A stretch of 64,000 bases of DNA from Merdivicinus sp050943495 (GTDB lineage: Bacteria; Bacillota; Clostridia; Oscillospirales; Ruminococcaceae). Made by a program: the position numbers and the translations under genes. Location of the stretch: NCBI GenBank assembly GCA_050943495.1, contig JBMNPH010000009.1, forward strand, positions 41,443 to 105,442, in the 5' to 3' direction. Of this stretch, positions 6,558 through 13,326 are shown piece by piece (position 1 is the first letter of the stretch; every line of letters begins with the position of its first letter). A model generated the notes under the pieces. That model did not search any database, was not told where the DNA came from, and worked only from the letters and a program-made list of their open reading frames with translations.

Positions 6558-7178
6558 TTAGGATAAAATAAGGGCGCATAGTTCGGATAAATTTTCTACA
6601 GTAAAGTCCGGCGTTTCCGTCTCTGTTCTAGGGGTAGCAAGGCCGCCGAATCCCTGTTTGACCCAGATTGTTCTCATTCCAAGTTTTTTGGCTGGAAGAA
6701 TGTCGTTGTCCAGCCGGTCGCCAATCATCACCGCCTGTTCCGGCTGACATCCTGCTCGGCGCAATGCAAGCCGGAAAATTTCCGGGTCAGGTTTTGCCAC
6801 TGCTTCCTCTGCGGAAGAAATAATCTGTTCCAAGTAAGGGGACAGCCCCATTTTCTCCATTCGAGCTGCTGTTCCCAAAGACTGGTTGGCGATGACCCCG
6901 ATATGAAAACGACCTTGCAGAGCTTTCAAACAGGGAATTGCGTCCGGATAAAGCCGTTCTTCCTCACTGTGCCAAGGCGCGACGGTCAATCCGAACTTTC
7001 GGGCGGCTTGTAAGTCGCCCTTTTTATTTTGGCGGTAAAAGGCCAGCATTTCCTCATAAAACTGCTCATAGGAAACACCGCTTCCCGTAATGGTTTCCCG
7101 GATGCGCCGGGCATATGCCATGCTTTCGTCCACCAGTGTGGAACCGATGTCGAAAAAGAGCCATGCGATCCGCATCAT
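6558..7178 (-). CDS. HAD-superfamily hydrolase with a D-x-G motif I
   Basis: A 206-aa cytoplasmic HAD protein with a cap of the YjjG/phosphoglycolate phosphatase type. Motif I is FDIGSTL, motif II is VIANQS (N for the usual T/S context), the motif III lysine is in AVAKPDPEIF, and motif IV is MIGDRLDNDI. In motif I the second aspartate, normally the general acid/base, is replaced by glycine, which may lower or change phosphatase activity. Two adjacent ATG codons start the gene behind AAGGAG. It begins five bases after the upstream acetyltransferase. The substrate is unknown. Confidence 0.85.
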   Translation of the reverse strand: MMRIAWLFFDIGSTLVDESMAYARRIRETITGSGVSYEQFYEEMLAFYRQNKKGDLQAARKFGLTVAPWHSEEERLYPDAIPCLKALQGRFHIGVIANQSLGTAARMEKMGLSPYLEQIISSAEEAVAKPDPEIFRLALRRAGCQPEQAVMIGDRLDNDILPAKKLGMRTIWVKQGFGGLATPRTETETPDFTVENLSELCALILS

Positions 7179-7183
7179 GTACG

Positions 7184-7930
7184 CTACGACTCCTTTCTTA
7201 CCAAAATCGTCTGATACTCCCGATCAAAATGGTATCCGAGCTTCTCCGCCAGCGCCACCGATATGGGCGTGGCAGCATCCCAGCTGGGGTATTTCCCCTT
7301 GTCCAGACAGGAAAGAATTAAATTGGCGGCGCAGCAGAGGGCAAGGCCCTTCCGGCGGTGATCCTCCCGGGTATCTATTTCGATTTCGATGCCGTCCTGG
7401 TAGGCGGTATAAGAAGATGCGCCCGCCGCGACTTCCCCCTCATACAGGGCGACAAATCCGCCGCCGTACTGCCGGTACTGGGCGTAGTCCGCAAACTGGG
7501 AGCAGAAATCCCGGCTCCACTCTTCCTTCTGTACTCGATGGAACAATTCCTCATGGATGGGAACCACGGTATATCCGGCTGGAACATTCCGGGCAAATTC
7601 TGCCAATTTTTCCCGGTCAAAGACATCCGGTTCCTTTTTGATGGCGTACCGGGTCATCCGTTGGGAATCGGGAAAGATTTTTTGTATTTGGGCGGCCCAC
7701 GCCTCATTCTGCGGCGTTGCCAGCAGAAAATCCCGGCCGTCCAGCATGGACAAAATCATCGCTTCGCTGGGTTCCCCGGCGAAAAAGCCGAAATCTCCGA
7801 TGAGAATCCGGGCAGACTTGGGATTTTCCGGATCATCGGCAGTAATTTCCCCCATGACCCCCTGCAAGGCCGACCAGATAAGGGTTTCCTCCCAGCCGTC
7901 AAACAGGGCGGATATTTTTTCAAGATTCAT
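7184..7930 (-). CDS. GNAT acetyltransferase, ZmaR-like
   Basis: The 248-aa protein has a divergent N-terminal half and a C-terminal acetyl-CoA binding GNAT fold (about residues 140-245: GGGFVALYEGEVAAGASSY, EIEIDTREDHRRKGLALCCA, WDAATPISVALAEKLGY). This matches the GNAT_acetyltran family that includes the zwittermicin A self-resistance protein ZmaR. The substrate here is unknown and antibiotic resistance should not be assumed. Its start overlaps the upstream acetyltransferase stop by four bases (ATGA). Confidence 0.85.
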   Translation of the reverse strand: MNLEKISALFDGWEETLIWSALQGVMGEITADDPENPKSARILIGDFGFFAGEPSEAMILSMLDGRDFLLATPQNEAWAAQIQKIFPDSQRMTRYAIKKEPDVFDREKLAEFARNVPAGYTVVPIHEELFHRVQKEEWSRDFCSQFADYAQYRQYGGGFVALYEGEVAAGASSYTAYQDGIEIEIDTREDHRRKGLALCCAANLILSCLDKGKYPSWDAATPISVALAEKLGYHFDREYQTILVRKES

Positions 7931-8409
7931 ACAAACTCCTTTTCATACCGGCATTCCCAAAGCTCTTTTCCGCAAATGGAGAAAGATTGTTCCTTACCGG
8001 AAAGGTGCATCCCCATTTTCTCATAAAACCGCCGGGCGCGGGTATTTTCGGTGAGCACCCAGAGAAAATATCGGGAAAAACCCATTTGCCGGAGTTTTGT
8101 TTCCGCCGCCTGAAACAGTGCCGTTCCAGCACCTTTCCGCCAGAATTCCGGCAGCAGATAAATGGCCCGCAATTCTCCCAAGTCCGGGCGTTCCTTGTCC
8201 CGGGAAGCGCCGATATTGGCCAGGCCGAATACGGTTCCGTCCTCTGATTCCAGTACCAGATAATTTGCCGGATTGATTTTTCGGTCATCCGGCGTCAGGG
8301 AATCCAGATAATCCTGGGGCACAATGCCCCGATAGGCCGTTTTCCAGGATTCGCAGTAAATCTTGCCGATAGCCGCAGCATCCTCCAACTTTGCAGGACG
8401 AACGATCAT
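7927..8409 (-). CDS. GNAT-family N-acetyltransferase
   Basis: A 160-aa single-domain GNAT protein. The acetyl-CoA site is LRAIYLLPEFWRKGAGTALF, and the C-terminal FYEKMGMHLSGKE is typical of the RimI-like branch. The start chosen is ATG 8409 (MIVRPA) because GAGGAG lies immediately upstream; an in-frame ATG six codons earlier lacks a site. It is the first gene of an operon GNAT-GNAT-HAD-mutY-ywlG with overlaps or gaps under 15 bases. The substrate is unknown. Confidence 0.88.
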   Translation of the reverse strand: MIVRPAKLEDAAAIGKIYCESWKTAYRGIVPQDYLDSLTPDDRKINPANYLVLESEDGTVFGLANIGASRDKERPDLGELRAIYLLPEFWRKGAGTALFQAAETKLRQMGFSRYFLWVLTENTRARRFYEKMGMHLSGKEQSFSICGKELWECRYEKEFV

Positions 8410-8455
8410 AAAACTCTCCTCTTTCACTCAAAAATCTCGAACAGTCCTCTTTCAA

Positions 8456-8484
8456 AATGTAACAGCTTCTTTCCATTTTGTCAA
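8456..8484 (-). promoter_or_regulatory. promoter of the GNAT-GNAT-HAD-mutY-ywlG operon
   Basis: Minus-strand TTGACA (8479-8484), 17-base spacer and TACATT (8456-8461), about 45 bases before the first gene. Confidence 0.8.
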
Positions 8485-8556
8485 GATCTCTCCCGAAATG
8501 ATCTCGAACAGTAATTCCGCACAAAAAAATTGCGCTGTAATCGTTTACAATTTATC

Positions 8557-8585
8557 TTGCAAATCTCTGTCGGATTTGTTATACT
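8557..8585 (+). promoter_or_regulatory. promoter of the TIM-barrel isomerase gene
   Basis: TTGCAA (8557-8562), 17-base spacer and TATACT (8580-8585), about 60 bases before the start codon. Confidence 0.8.
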
Positions 8586-8644
8586 AAAACCAAACTGGGG
8601 TATTGTCCCCACAGCGACTGAATTTGAAAGGATTGGTGATCCCC

Positions 8645-9559
8645 ATGAAATTAGGTTTTGTCAGCGCCATTTTGGGCGACCTCCCTTTTGAGGAAATGAT
8701 CGATTTCGCCTCTGAAAACGGCTTCGAGTGCGTCGAAGTCTGCTGCTGGCCCAAAGGCAAAGCAGAGCGCCGTTACGCGGGTGTGACGCACATCAATGTA
8801 GACGAGGTCGACGAGGCAAAAGCCGCTTACATCAACGACTACTGCGCGAAAAAAGGCGTTGAAATTTCCGCTCTGGCGTACTATCCCAACACCATGGATC
8901 CGGATTTGGAAAAACGCGCCGTTTATATCGCTCACATCAAGAAAGTCATCAAGGCCGCAAAACTTCTGGGCGTCGGCACCGTCAACACCTTTGTCGGCCG
9001 TGATCCCAAGAAGAATGTCGACGAAAATATTGAGATTTTCAAACAGGTCTGGCCGGACATCATCGCCTGTGCCGAGGAAAACGGCATCCGCATCGGCATT
9101 GAAAACTGCCCCATGCTCTTCACCAACGACGAATGGCCCGGCGGTCAGAACCTCATGACCACTCCGGCAATCTGGCGCCGGCTGTTTGAGATCATCCCCA
9201 GCAAAAACTTCGGTCTGAACTACGACCCATCTCACTTTGTCTGGCAGCAGATCGACTACATCAAGCCGCTTTATGAGTTCAAGGATCGCATTTTCCACGT
9301 CCACTACAAGGATATTAAGATTTATCCGGAAAAACTGGCGGACGTCGGCATTATGGCAACACCTTTGCAGTATATGTCCCCCAAACTTCCGGGTCTGGGC
9401 GATGTGGACTGGGGCAAATATGTCTCCGCCCTCACCGACATCGGCTATGACGGCTATACCTGCATCGAGGTGGAGGACAAAGCCTTTGAAGGCTCGCTGG
9501 AGGCAGTGAAAAAATCTCTGCTTCTCAGCCGCAACTATATGCGCCAGTTTGTGATTTAA
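8645..9559 (+). CDS. sugar phosphate isomerase/epimerase (xylose isomerase-like TIM barrel)
   Basis: The 304-aa protein is an AP endonuclease 2 / xylose-isomerase-like TIM barrel. Metal-binding and active-site positions are visible in IGIENCPM (Glu), LNYDPSHFVW (Asp, His), FHVHYKDIKI (His, Asp) and CIEVEDK (Glu). Such proteins isomerise or epimerise free sugars, inositols or their oxidised forms. No transporter or kinase lies nearby to narrow the substrate. The start at MKLGF is the family-typical N-terminus; the ribosome site AAAGGA is rather far, with GGTGAT closer. It is a single-gene unit with its own promoter and terminator. Confidence 0.88.
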   Translation: MKLGFVSAILGDLPFEEMIDFASENGFECVEVCCWPKGKAERRYAGVTHINVDEVDEAKAAYINDYCAKKGVEISALAYYPNTMDPDLEKRAVYIAHIKKVIKAAKLLGVGTVNTFVGRDPKKNVDENIEIFKQVWPDIIACAEENGIRIGIENCPMLFTNDEWPGGQNLMTTPAIWRRLFEIIPSKNFGLNYDPSHFVWQQIDYIKPLYEFKDRIFHVHYKDIKIYPEKLADVGIMATPLQYMSPKLPGLGDVDWGKYVSALTDIGYDGYTCIEVEDKAFEGSLEAVKKSLLLSRNYMRQFVI

Positions 9560-9608
9560 TTGGGTTTTCTAAAAGGAAATCCGGCGCATCCGCATAATTT
9601 TCGAATCG

Positions 9609-9645
9609 AATCCGTCCGGTTTTCAAAAGCCGGACGGATTTTTTT
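9609..9645 (+). terminator. terminator after the TIM-barrel gene
   Basis: A perfect 11-bp stem (9609-9619 with 9630-9640), 10-base loop, followed by a T run. Confidence 0.92.
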
Positions 9646-9655
9646 CCAAAAAATC

Positions 9656-9684
9656 TTGTAAATCCGCCGCCATTTTGCTATACT
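9656..9684 (+). promoter_or_regulatory. promoter of the DUF975 gene
   Basis: TTGTAA (9656-9661), 17-base spacer and TATACT (9679-9684) with an extended TG. It begins about 10 bases after the preceding terminator. Confidence 0.8.
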
Positions 9685-9737
9685 CAAAGCAGAAAGCGCG
9701 GCCTTTTTTCCGGCCGCCCAAAAAAGGAGGGGTCTTC

Positions 9738-10391
9738 ATGAAAGAAGCAGAAGATTTCCGCGCAGCAGCCCGCGCGGCACTCAAGGGCAGATGGCCCGAA
9801 GCCATTCTCGCCGGCCTGATTTACTCCCTGCTGGCCGGATCATCCTATCAGGGGGCAACCCTGAATATCTCCCTCAACGGCGGGGATTCCTTCCTGAGCA
9901 GTTCCGCAGCCGCTCTGATCGCCGGCGTTATTCTTGTGTCGTTTCTCGTCTTTCTCATCATTGGCGGTGCCATTCAATTGGGGTATGCCCTTTTCAACCT
10001 CAACCTCATTGATGGCAAGCCGGCTCAGGTTTCCCAGCTTTTTTCGCAGTTCCATCGGATCGGAACCGGGATCTGCATGCAGCTTCTCCTTTCGATTTTT
10101 ATTCTGCTTTGGTCGCTTTTGCTGATTATTCCCGGCATTATCGCGTCTTACAGTTACGCCATGACCCCCTATATTCTGGCGGAACACCCGGAATACGGCG
10201 CACTGGAGGCTATCCGGAGGTCCAAGGAAATGATGCGCGGCAATAAAATGCGGCTGTTTATCCTGAATTTGAGTTTCATCGGCTGGGTGATTCTGGGTGC
10301 GCTGACCTGCGGATTGGGCATGTTGGCAGTCACCCCCTATATGCAAGCTGCCACCGCCGATTTTTATCGCGAAATTTCTGCCGGAAACTAA
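9738..10391 (+). CDS. DUF975-family integral membrane protein
   Basis: The 217-aa protein starts with KEAEDFRAAARAALKGRW, the hallmark N-terminus of DUF975. About five or six hydrophobic segments follow. The conserved block SYSYAMTPYILAEHPEYGALEAIRRSKEMMRGNK and the C-terminal YMQAATADFYREI are also family features. Its role is not established; related proteins are membrane-bound and often stress-linked. ATG 9738 follows AAAGGAGGGG. It is convergent with the second four-cysteine gene and shares a bidirectional terminator with it. Confidence 0.88.
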   Translation: MKEAEDFRAAARAALKGRWPEAILAGLIYSLLAGSSYQGATLNISLNGGDSFLSSSAAALIAGVILVSFLVFLIIGGAIQLGYALFNLNLIDGKPAQVSQLFSQFHRIGTGICMQLLLSIFILLWSLLLIIPGIIASYSYAMTPYILAEHPEYGALEAIRRSKEMMRGNKMRLFILNLSFIGWVILGALTCGLGMLAVTPYMQAATADFYREISAGN

Positions 10392-10422
10392 ACTGTATTT
10401 TGCTTATACTCTCTGCCCAAAA

Positions 10423-10446
10423 CCCCCGCTGTCGCAACAGCGGGGG
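10423..10446. terminator. bidirectional terminator between DUF975 and four-cysteine copy 2
   Basis: A perfect 10-bp G/C-rich stem with loop CGCA. T-rich sequence lies on both sides, so it can serve both convergent genes. Confidence 0.85.
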
Positions 10447-10451
10447 GACTT

Positions 10452-10622
10452 TTATTTTGTCTTTTCTTCCCAATACAAGCACGCCTTGTCACTGATAAAG
10501 CGTTTTTTTAATCTCGGTTTGATACAATGCCCGTACAACAGAGGCGAATATCGTCCTCTTGCAGACCGGATATAATATCGATAAAAATATCCGCAATTCT
10601 TACATGTCCGTTCTTCACTCAT
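10452..10622 (-). CDS. small four-cysteine protein, copy 2 (56 aa)
   Basis: A homologue of the 62-aa protein at 4696-4884. From residue 6 to 53 the two align without gaps, and hand counting gives 35 identities in 48. Cysteines 7, 10, 33 and 48 are conserved, as are the blocks YIRS, GRY and LLYGHCIKPRLKKRF. AAGGAG lies eight bases before the ATG. No XRE gene is adjacent, unlike copy 1. A tandem decamer (10701-10720) lies upstream. The family's function is unknown; a zinc-binding ribbon is inferred from the cysteines. Confidence 0.75.
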   Translation of the reverse strand: MSEERTCKNCGYFYRYYIRSARGRYSPLLYGHCIKPRLKKRFISDKACLYWEEKTK

Positions 10623-10700
10623 TGCAATTTCTCCTTTTTAAACACAAATTTTCTTTTCTTAATCATATCATATTGTTTGAAAAAAAGGAGAATTTCGCCT

Positions 10701-10720
10701 AAAGTAGTATAAAGTAGTAT
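10701..10720. repeat. tandem direct repeat of a 10-mer
   Basis: AAAGTAGTAT occurs twice head to tail, about 80 bases upstream of four-cysteine copy 2. It could be a regulator binding site. No other copies were noticed. Confidence 0.5.
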
Positions 10721-10812
10721 AAATGAGGTAATAAGTGGGACTATATCAAAATATTCTTTCAAAAATACTGTCGGATCAACCTGCACAAAAAAGAAAAATC
10801 GAAAGTTTTCGT

Positions 10813-11262
10813 CCACCTTTTTCAAAAGGTGGTGGAAGTCCAGAGGGCAAAGTCCTCGGTCGCACTCCGCAGAGTGCGAAATCCCCATAACAAAAAAGCG
10901 CGGAAAAAAGCTTGAAAAAATCACGCATGGATTTTGTCAAACGGCTGAAAGCCGTCCGACTGTATATCACAGTTATCTTTGCCAAACAATCCAGTGAATT
11001 GTTTGGCACGGTAACAAGGTATATAGAAACTGATAAACCGCACAGCTTTGCTGGCGCAAATGTGCCGCGGTGAAAGTATCAGAAAATTTTAAACCCTGAT
11101 TTTCTTTGGAAAATCAGGGCGCGGGGTCATCCGCGGCGAGTCTGCGGACTCGCTTTTTTCTTTATGTTTGCGGCCCGGCCGCAAAGAGCAGGATTTCGTT
11201 TTCTGCGGAAAACGAGGAGGGACTCTGTCCCCTCCTCCCCTGCAATTTTTCGAGAAAAATTG
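10813..11262. repeat. intergenic array of short perfect inverted repeats
   Basis: About 700 bases (10623-11319) hold no convincing gene. Within them lie many perfect or near-perfect hairpins: 10813-10832, 10861-10878, 10941-10955, 10980-11008, 11094-11119, 11136-11153 (followed by T6), 11167-11185, 11197-11214, 11214-11237 (one bulge) and 11243-11262. Stems are 6 to 11 bp and several loops are TGCG or CGCA. The region resembles a structured intergenic repeat, possibly a decayed mobile or RNA element, downstream of gtrA. Confidence 0.7.
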
Positions 11263-11319
11263 AGTAAAGCTTTCCGATTTGTCCTGTTTCACAACGTTTC
11301 TGCTATTTGGCAGGAACGT

Positions 11320-11733
11320 TCATTTTTTTCGGAAAATAACCAGCTTGCTGGCAATATAATTGAAAATTACCACAAAGACGTTCGAAACCAATTTCATGAT
11401 CTTGTCGTTAAACCCCAAACGGTCCGCAAACACCCACATGAATCCCACATCCAGCACGCCGGACAATGCCCGTGCGCCGAAAAAGGTTAAAATTTCCCGT
11501 GCCAGGGCCGCCGTTCCCGTCACCTTGGAATGAAAAACATACCGCCGATTGGTCAGGTAGGCAAAAATGACCGCAAATACCCATGCAATCGCGGTCGGAA
11601 TGGTCGTCGTCTCAAACAGCGGCGCCGCCAGCAGATATACCACATAATTTACAATCGTCGTCAGCACCCCGAAAACCAGATAGGCGATCAGCTCGCGGTA
11701 CTTGACCAGCAATTCCCGTATTTTTTCGATCAT
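11320..11733 (-). CDS. GtrA-family membrane protein
   Basis: A 137-aa protein with four transmembrane helices. The motifs YLVFGVLTTIVNYVVY and FAVIFAYLTNRRYVFHSK are diagnostic of GtrA, a family of small flippase-like proteins moving lipid-linked sugars for cell-surface polysaccharides. The start at 11733 follows GGAGGAAT. Its ribosome site overlaps the end of vanZ, so the two form an operon. No glycosyltransferase is adjacent, so the sugar is unknown. Confidence 0.9.
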   Translation of the reverse strand: MIEKIRELLVKYRELIAYLVFGVLTTIVNYVVYLLAAPLFETTTIPTAIAWVFAVIFAYLTNRRYVFHSKVTGTAALAREILTFFGARALSGVLDVGFMWVFADRLGFNDKIMKLVSNVFVVIFNYIASKLVIFRKK

Positions 11734-11734
11734 A

Positions 11735-12325
11735 TTATTCCTCCGAATCCGCGCATTTTCCAACCGCCCGCGGCAGGAGCTTCTGCGCCGCTTTCCAAAC
11801 GCCGTACCCGACCAGCGCCCCCAGCGTATTCAGCCAGATGTCGTCTACATCTGTTCCGCGGGGCAACAAAAGCTGGGTCAGCTCGATCAGCACCGATATT
11901 CCGCATCCGAACAGCAGAACCTTCCACCACTTCTGGAATTTCCGCCACAGCAGCGGCGGGAAAAATCCCAGCGGCACAAACACTGCGATATTCCCCAGAA
12001 AATTGATGAAGAAATAGGACGGATTGCCATTCCGAAACACCTCATCCCACGTCTGCCGGAAAACCAAGAACAGCTTCAGGTTCATCCGGTTTCCGCTGTG
12101 CGGAATCCCCTGCAACACATTCATCAGTTCTGGCAGGATCGTCTGCGATAGGATCCCCAGCAGGCAAAGTCCAAACAGCCACACTCCGACCTCATGCGGA
12201 ATTGTGACCGTTTTCCCCTGTTTTTTGCGCCGGATGGCTGCAATCCATCGGATTCCGGCAATCAGCGGCAATCCTGCCAGCATATTGACAAGCATTGCCC
12301 GCATATAATCAAAAACCGCGATCAT
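11735..12325 (-). CDS. VanZ-family membrane protein
   Basis: A 196-aa protein with about five transmembrane helices. It carries the VanZ-like core NFLGNIAVFVPLGFFPPLLW and SVLIELTQLLLPRGTDVDDIWLNTLGALVGY. VanZ relatives are widespread in Firmicutes and mostly not linked to glycopeptide resistance; no van genes are present here. AAGGAGG precedes the ATG. It starts 52 bases from the divergent M14 peptidase gene and is followed directly by gtrA. Confidence 0.9.
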   Translation of the reverse strand: MIAVFDYMRAMLVNMLAGLPLIAGIRWIAAIRRKKQGKTVTIPHEVGVWLFGLCLLGILSQTILPELMNVLQGIPHSGNRMNLKLFLVFRQTWDEVFRNGNPSYFFINFLGNIAVFVPLGFFPPLLWRKFQKWWKVLLFGCGISVLIELTQLLLPRGTDVDDIWLNTLGALVGYGVWKAAQKLLPRAVGKCADSEE

Positions 12326-12377
12326 GGAACCTCCTTACCGATCTTCCCGCTCATTTTCAACAGAAAGGGGAATCTTC

Positions 12378-13280
12378 ATGTCTTCCGCATTTTTCCAGCA
12401 GCCGCCCGACACCGTTTCCCTTTGGAAATATCTCCGGCAGCTCGAACGGATTCATCCATCTCTTCAACTTTTCCGCGGCGGACGTTCCGCCTGCGGCCGC
12501 GAAATTCCCGTCATCGGCATCGGGAACCTCAAAAAAGCCGTCCTCTTTGCCGGCGCAACCCACGGTCAGGAATGGCTGACTGCCTTGCTTCTCGCCCGTT
12601 TCGCCGAAGATTTCACGGCTGCTTGGGAAACCGACGGCGAACTGGGCGACTTCTCCTTCTCCCGACTCAAATCTGCAAAGGGTCTGCTGCTCCTGCCCAT
12701 GCTCAACCCGGACGGGGTCGAAATCGCCTGCAAAGGGCCTTCTGCTGCGGGAGAATTCCGCACCTTAGTCGAGGAAATCTTCCGCAGCAACCCCGCGCGC
12801 TGGCAGGCCAATGCCCGCGGCGTCGACCTCAACCACAATTTCGATGCCAACTGGGGACTCCTCCGCGCCATGGAAATTGAGGCCGGCATCACCGGACCTT
12901 CCCCCACTCGTTTCGGCGGCCCATGCCCCGAATCCGAGCCGGAAACCCGCGCCATCCTCCAGCTGATTGCCGCCTTCCGTCCCCGGCGCCTTTATTCCTT
13001 CCACTCCCAAGGGGAAGAAATTTTTTGGGAATACGACGGCATTTCTGTCCCGCAAGCCGAAAATATCGCCCGGGCGCTCAGCGCACTCTCCGGCTACACA
13101 CTCGTTTCCAACAGCGGACTCGCCTCCCACGGCGGTCTCAAGGACTGGTACATCCAGGCCCTCCGCCGCCCCGGTTTCACCATCGAAATCGGCAAGGGCG
13201 AGAACCCCCTCCCAATTGAGGATCTCGAGCCGATTTACGCCCGCCTTCTTCCCATGCTCACCGCCGCTGTCTTCCTATGA
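12378..13280 (+). CDS. M14-family zinc carboxypeptidase
   Basis: A 300-aa metallopeptidase. The zinc ligands are His62 and Glu65 in THGQEW and His209 in SFHSQGEE; the catalytic glutamate is Glu270 in TIEIGKGENP. The substrate-binding segment GVDLNHNFDANW is also present. Composition and length suit the gamma-D-glutamyl-meso-diaminopimelate peptidase or MpaA-like branch acting on peptidoglycan peptides. No signal peptide is seen, so a cytoplasmic recycling role is likely (inference). ATG 12378 follows AAAGGGG. Confidence 0.88.
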   Translation: MSSAFFQQPPDTVSLWKYLRQLERIHPSLQLFRGGRSACGREIPVIGIGNLKKAVLFAGATHGQEWLTALLLARFAEDFTAAWETDGELGDFSFSRLKSAKGLLLLPMLNPDGVEIACKGPSAAGEFRTLVEEIFRSNPARWQANARGVDLNHNFDANWGLLRAMEIEAGITGPSPTRFGGPCPESEPETRAILQLIAAFRPRRLYSFHSQGEEIFWEYDGISVPQAENIARALSALSGYTLVSNSGLASHGGLKDWYIQALRRPGFTIEIGKGENPLPIEDLEPIYARLLPMLTAAVFL

Positions 13281-13285
13281 CGCCA

Positions 13286-13325
13286 AAATCCCGCCGCTCC
13301 GTTTCCGGGCAGCGGGATTTTTTTA
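13286..13325 (+). terminator. terminator after the M14 peptidase
   Basis: A 9-bp stem (13286-13294 with 13312-13320) followed by a T run that reaches the end of the convergent ftsH gene. Confidence 0.8.
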
Positions 13326-13326
13326 T

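Noticed and set aside
11735..12325. Glycopeptide resistance locus (VanZ)
   Set aside because: Only a VanZ-domain protein is present; no vanH, vanA/B-type ligase or vanX is seen. VanZ-like proteins are common without any resistance role.
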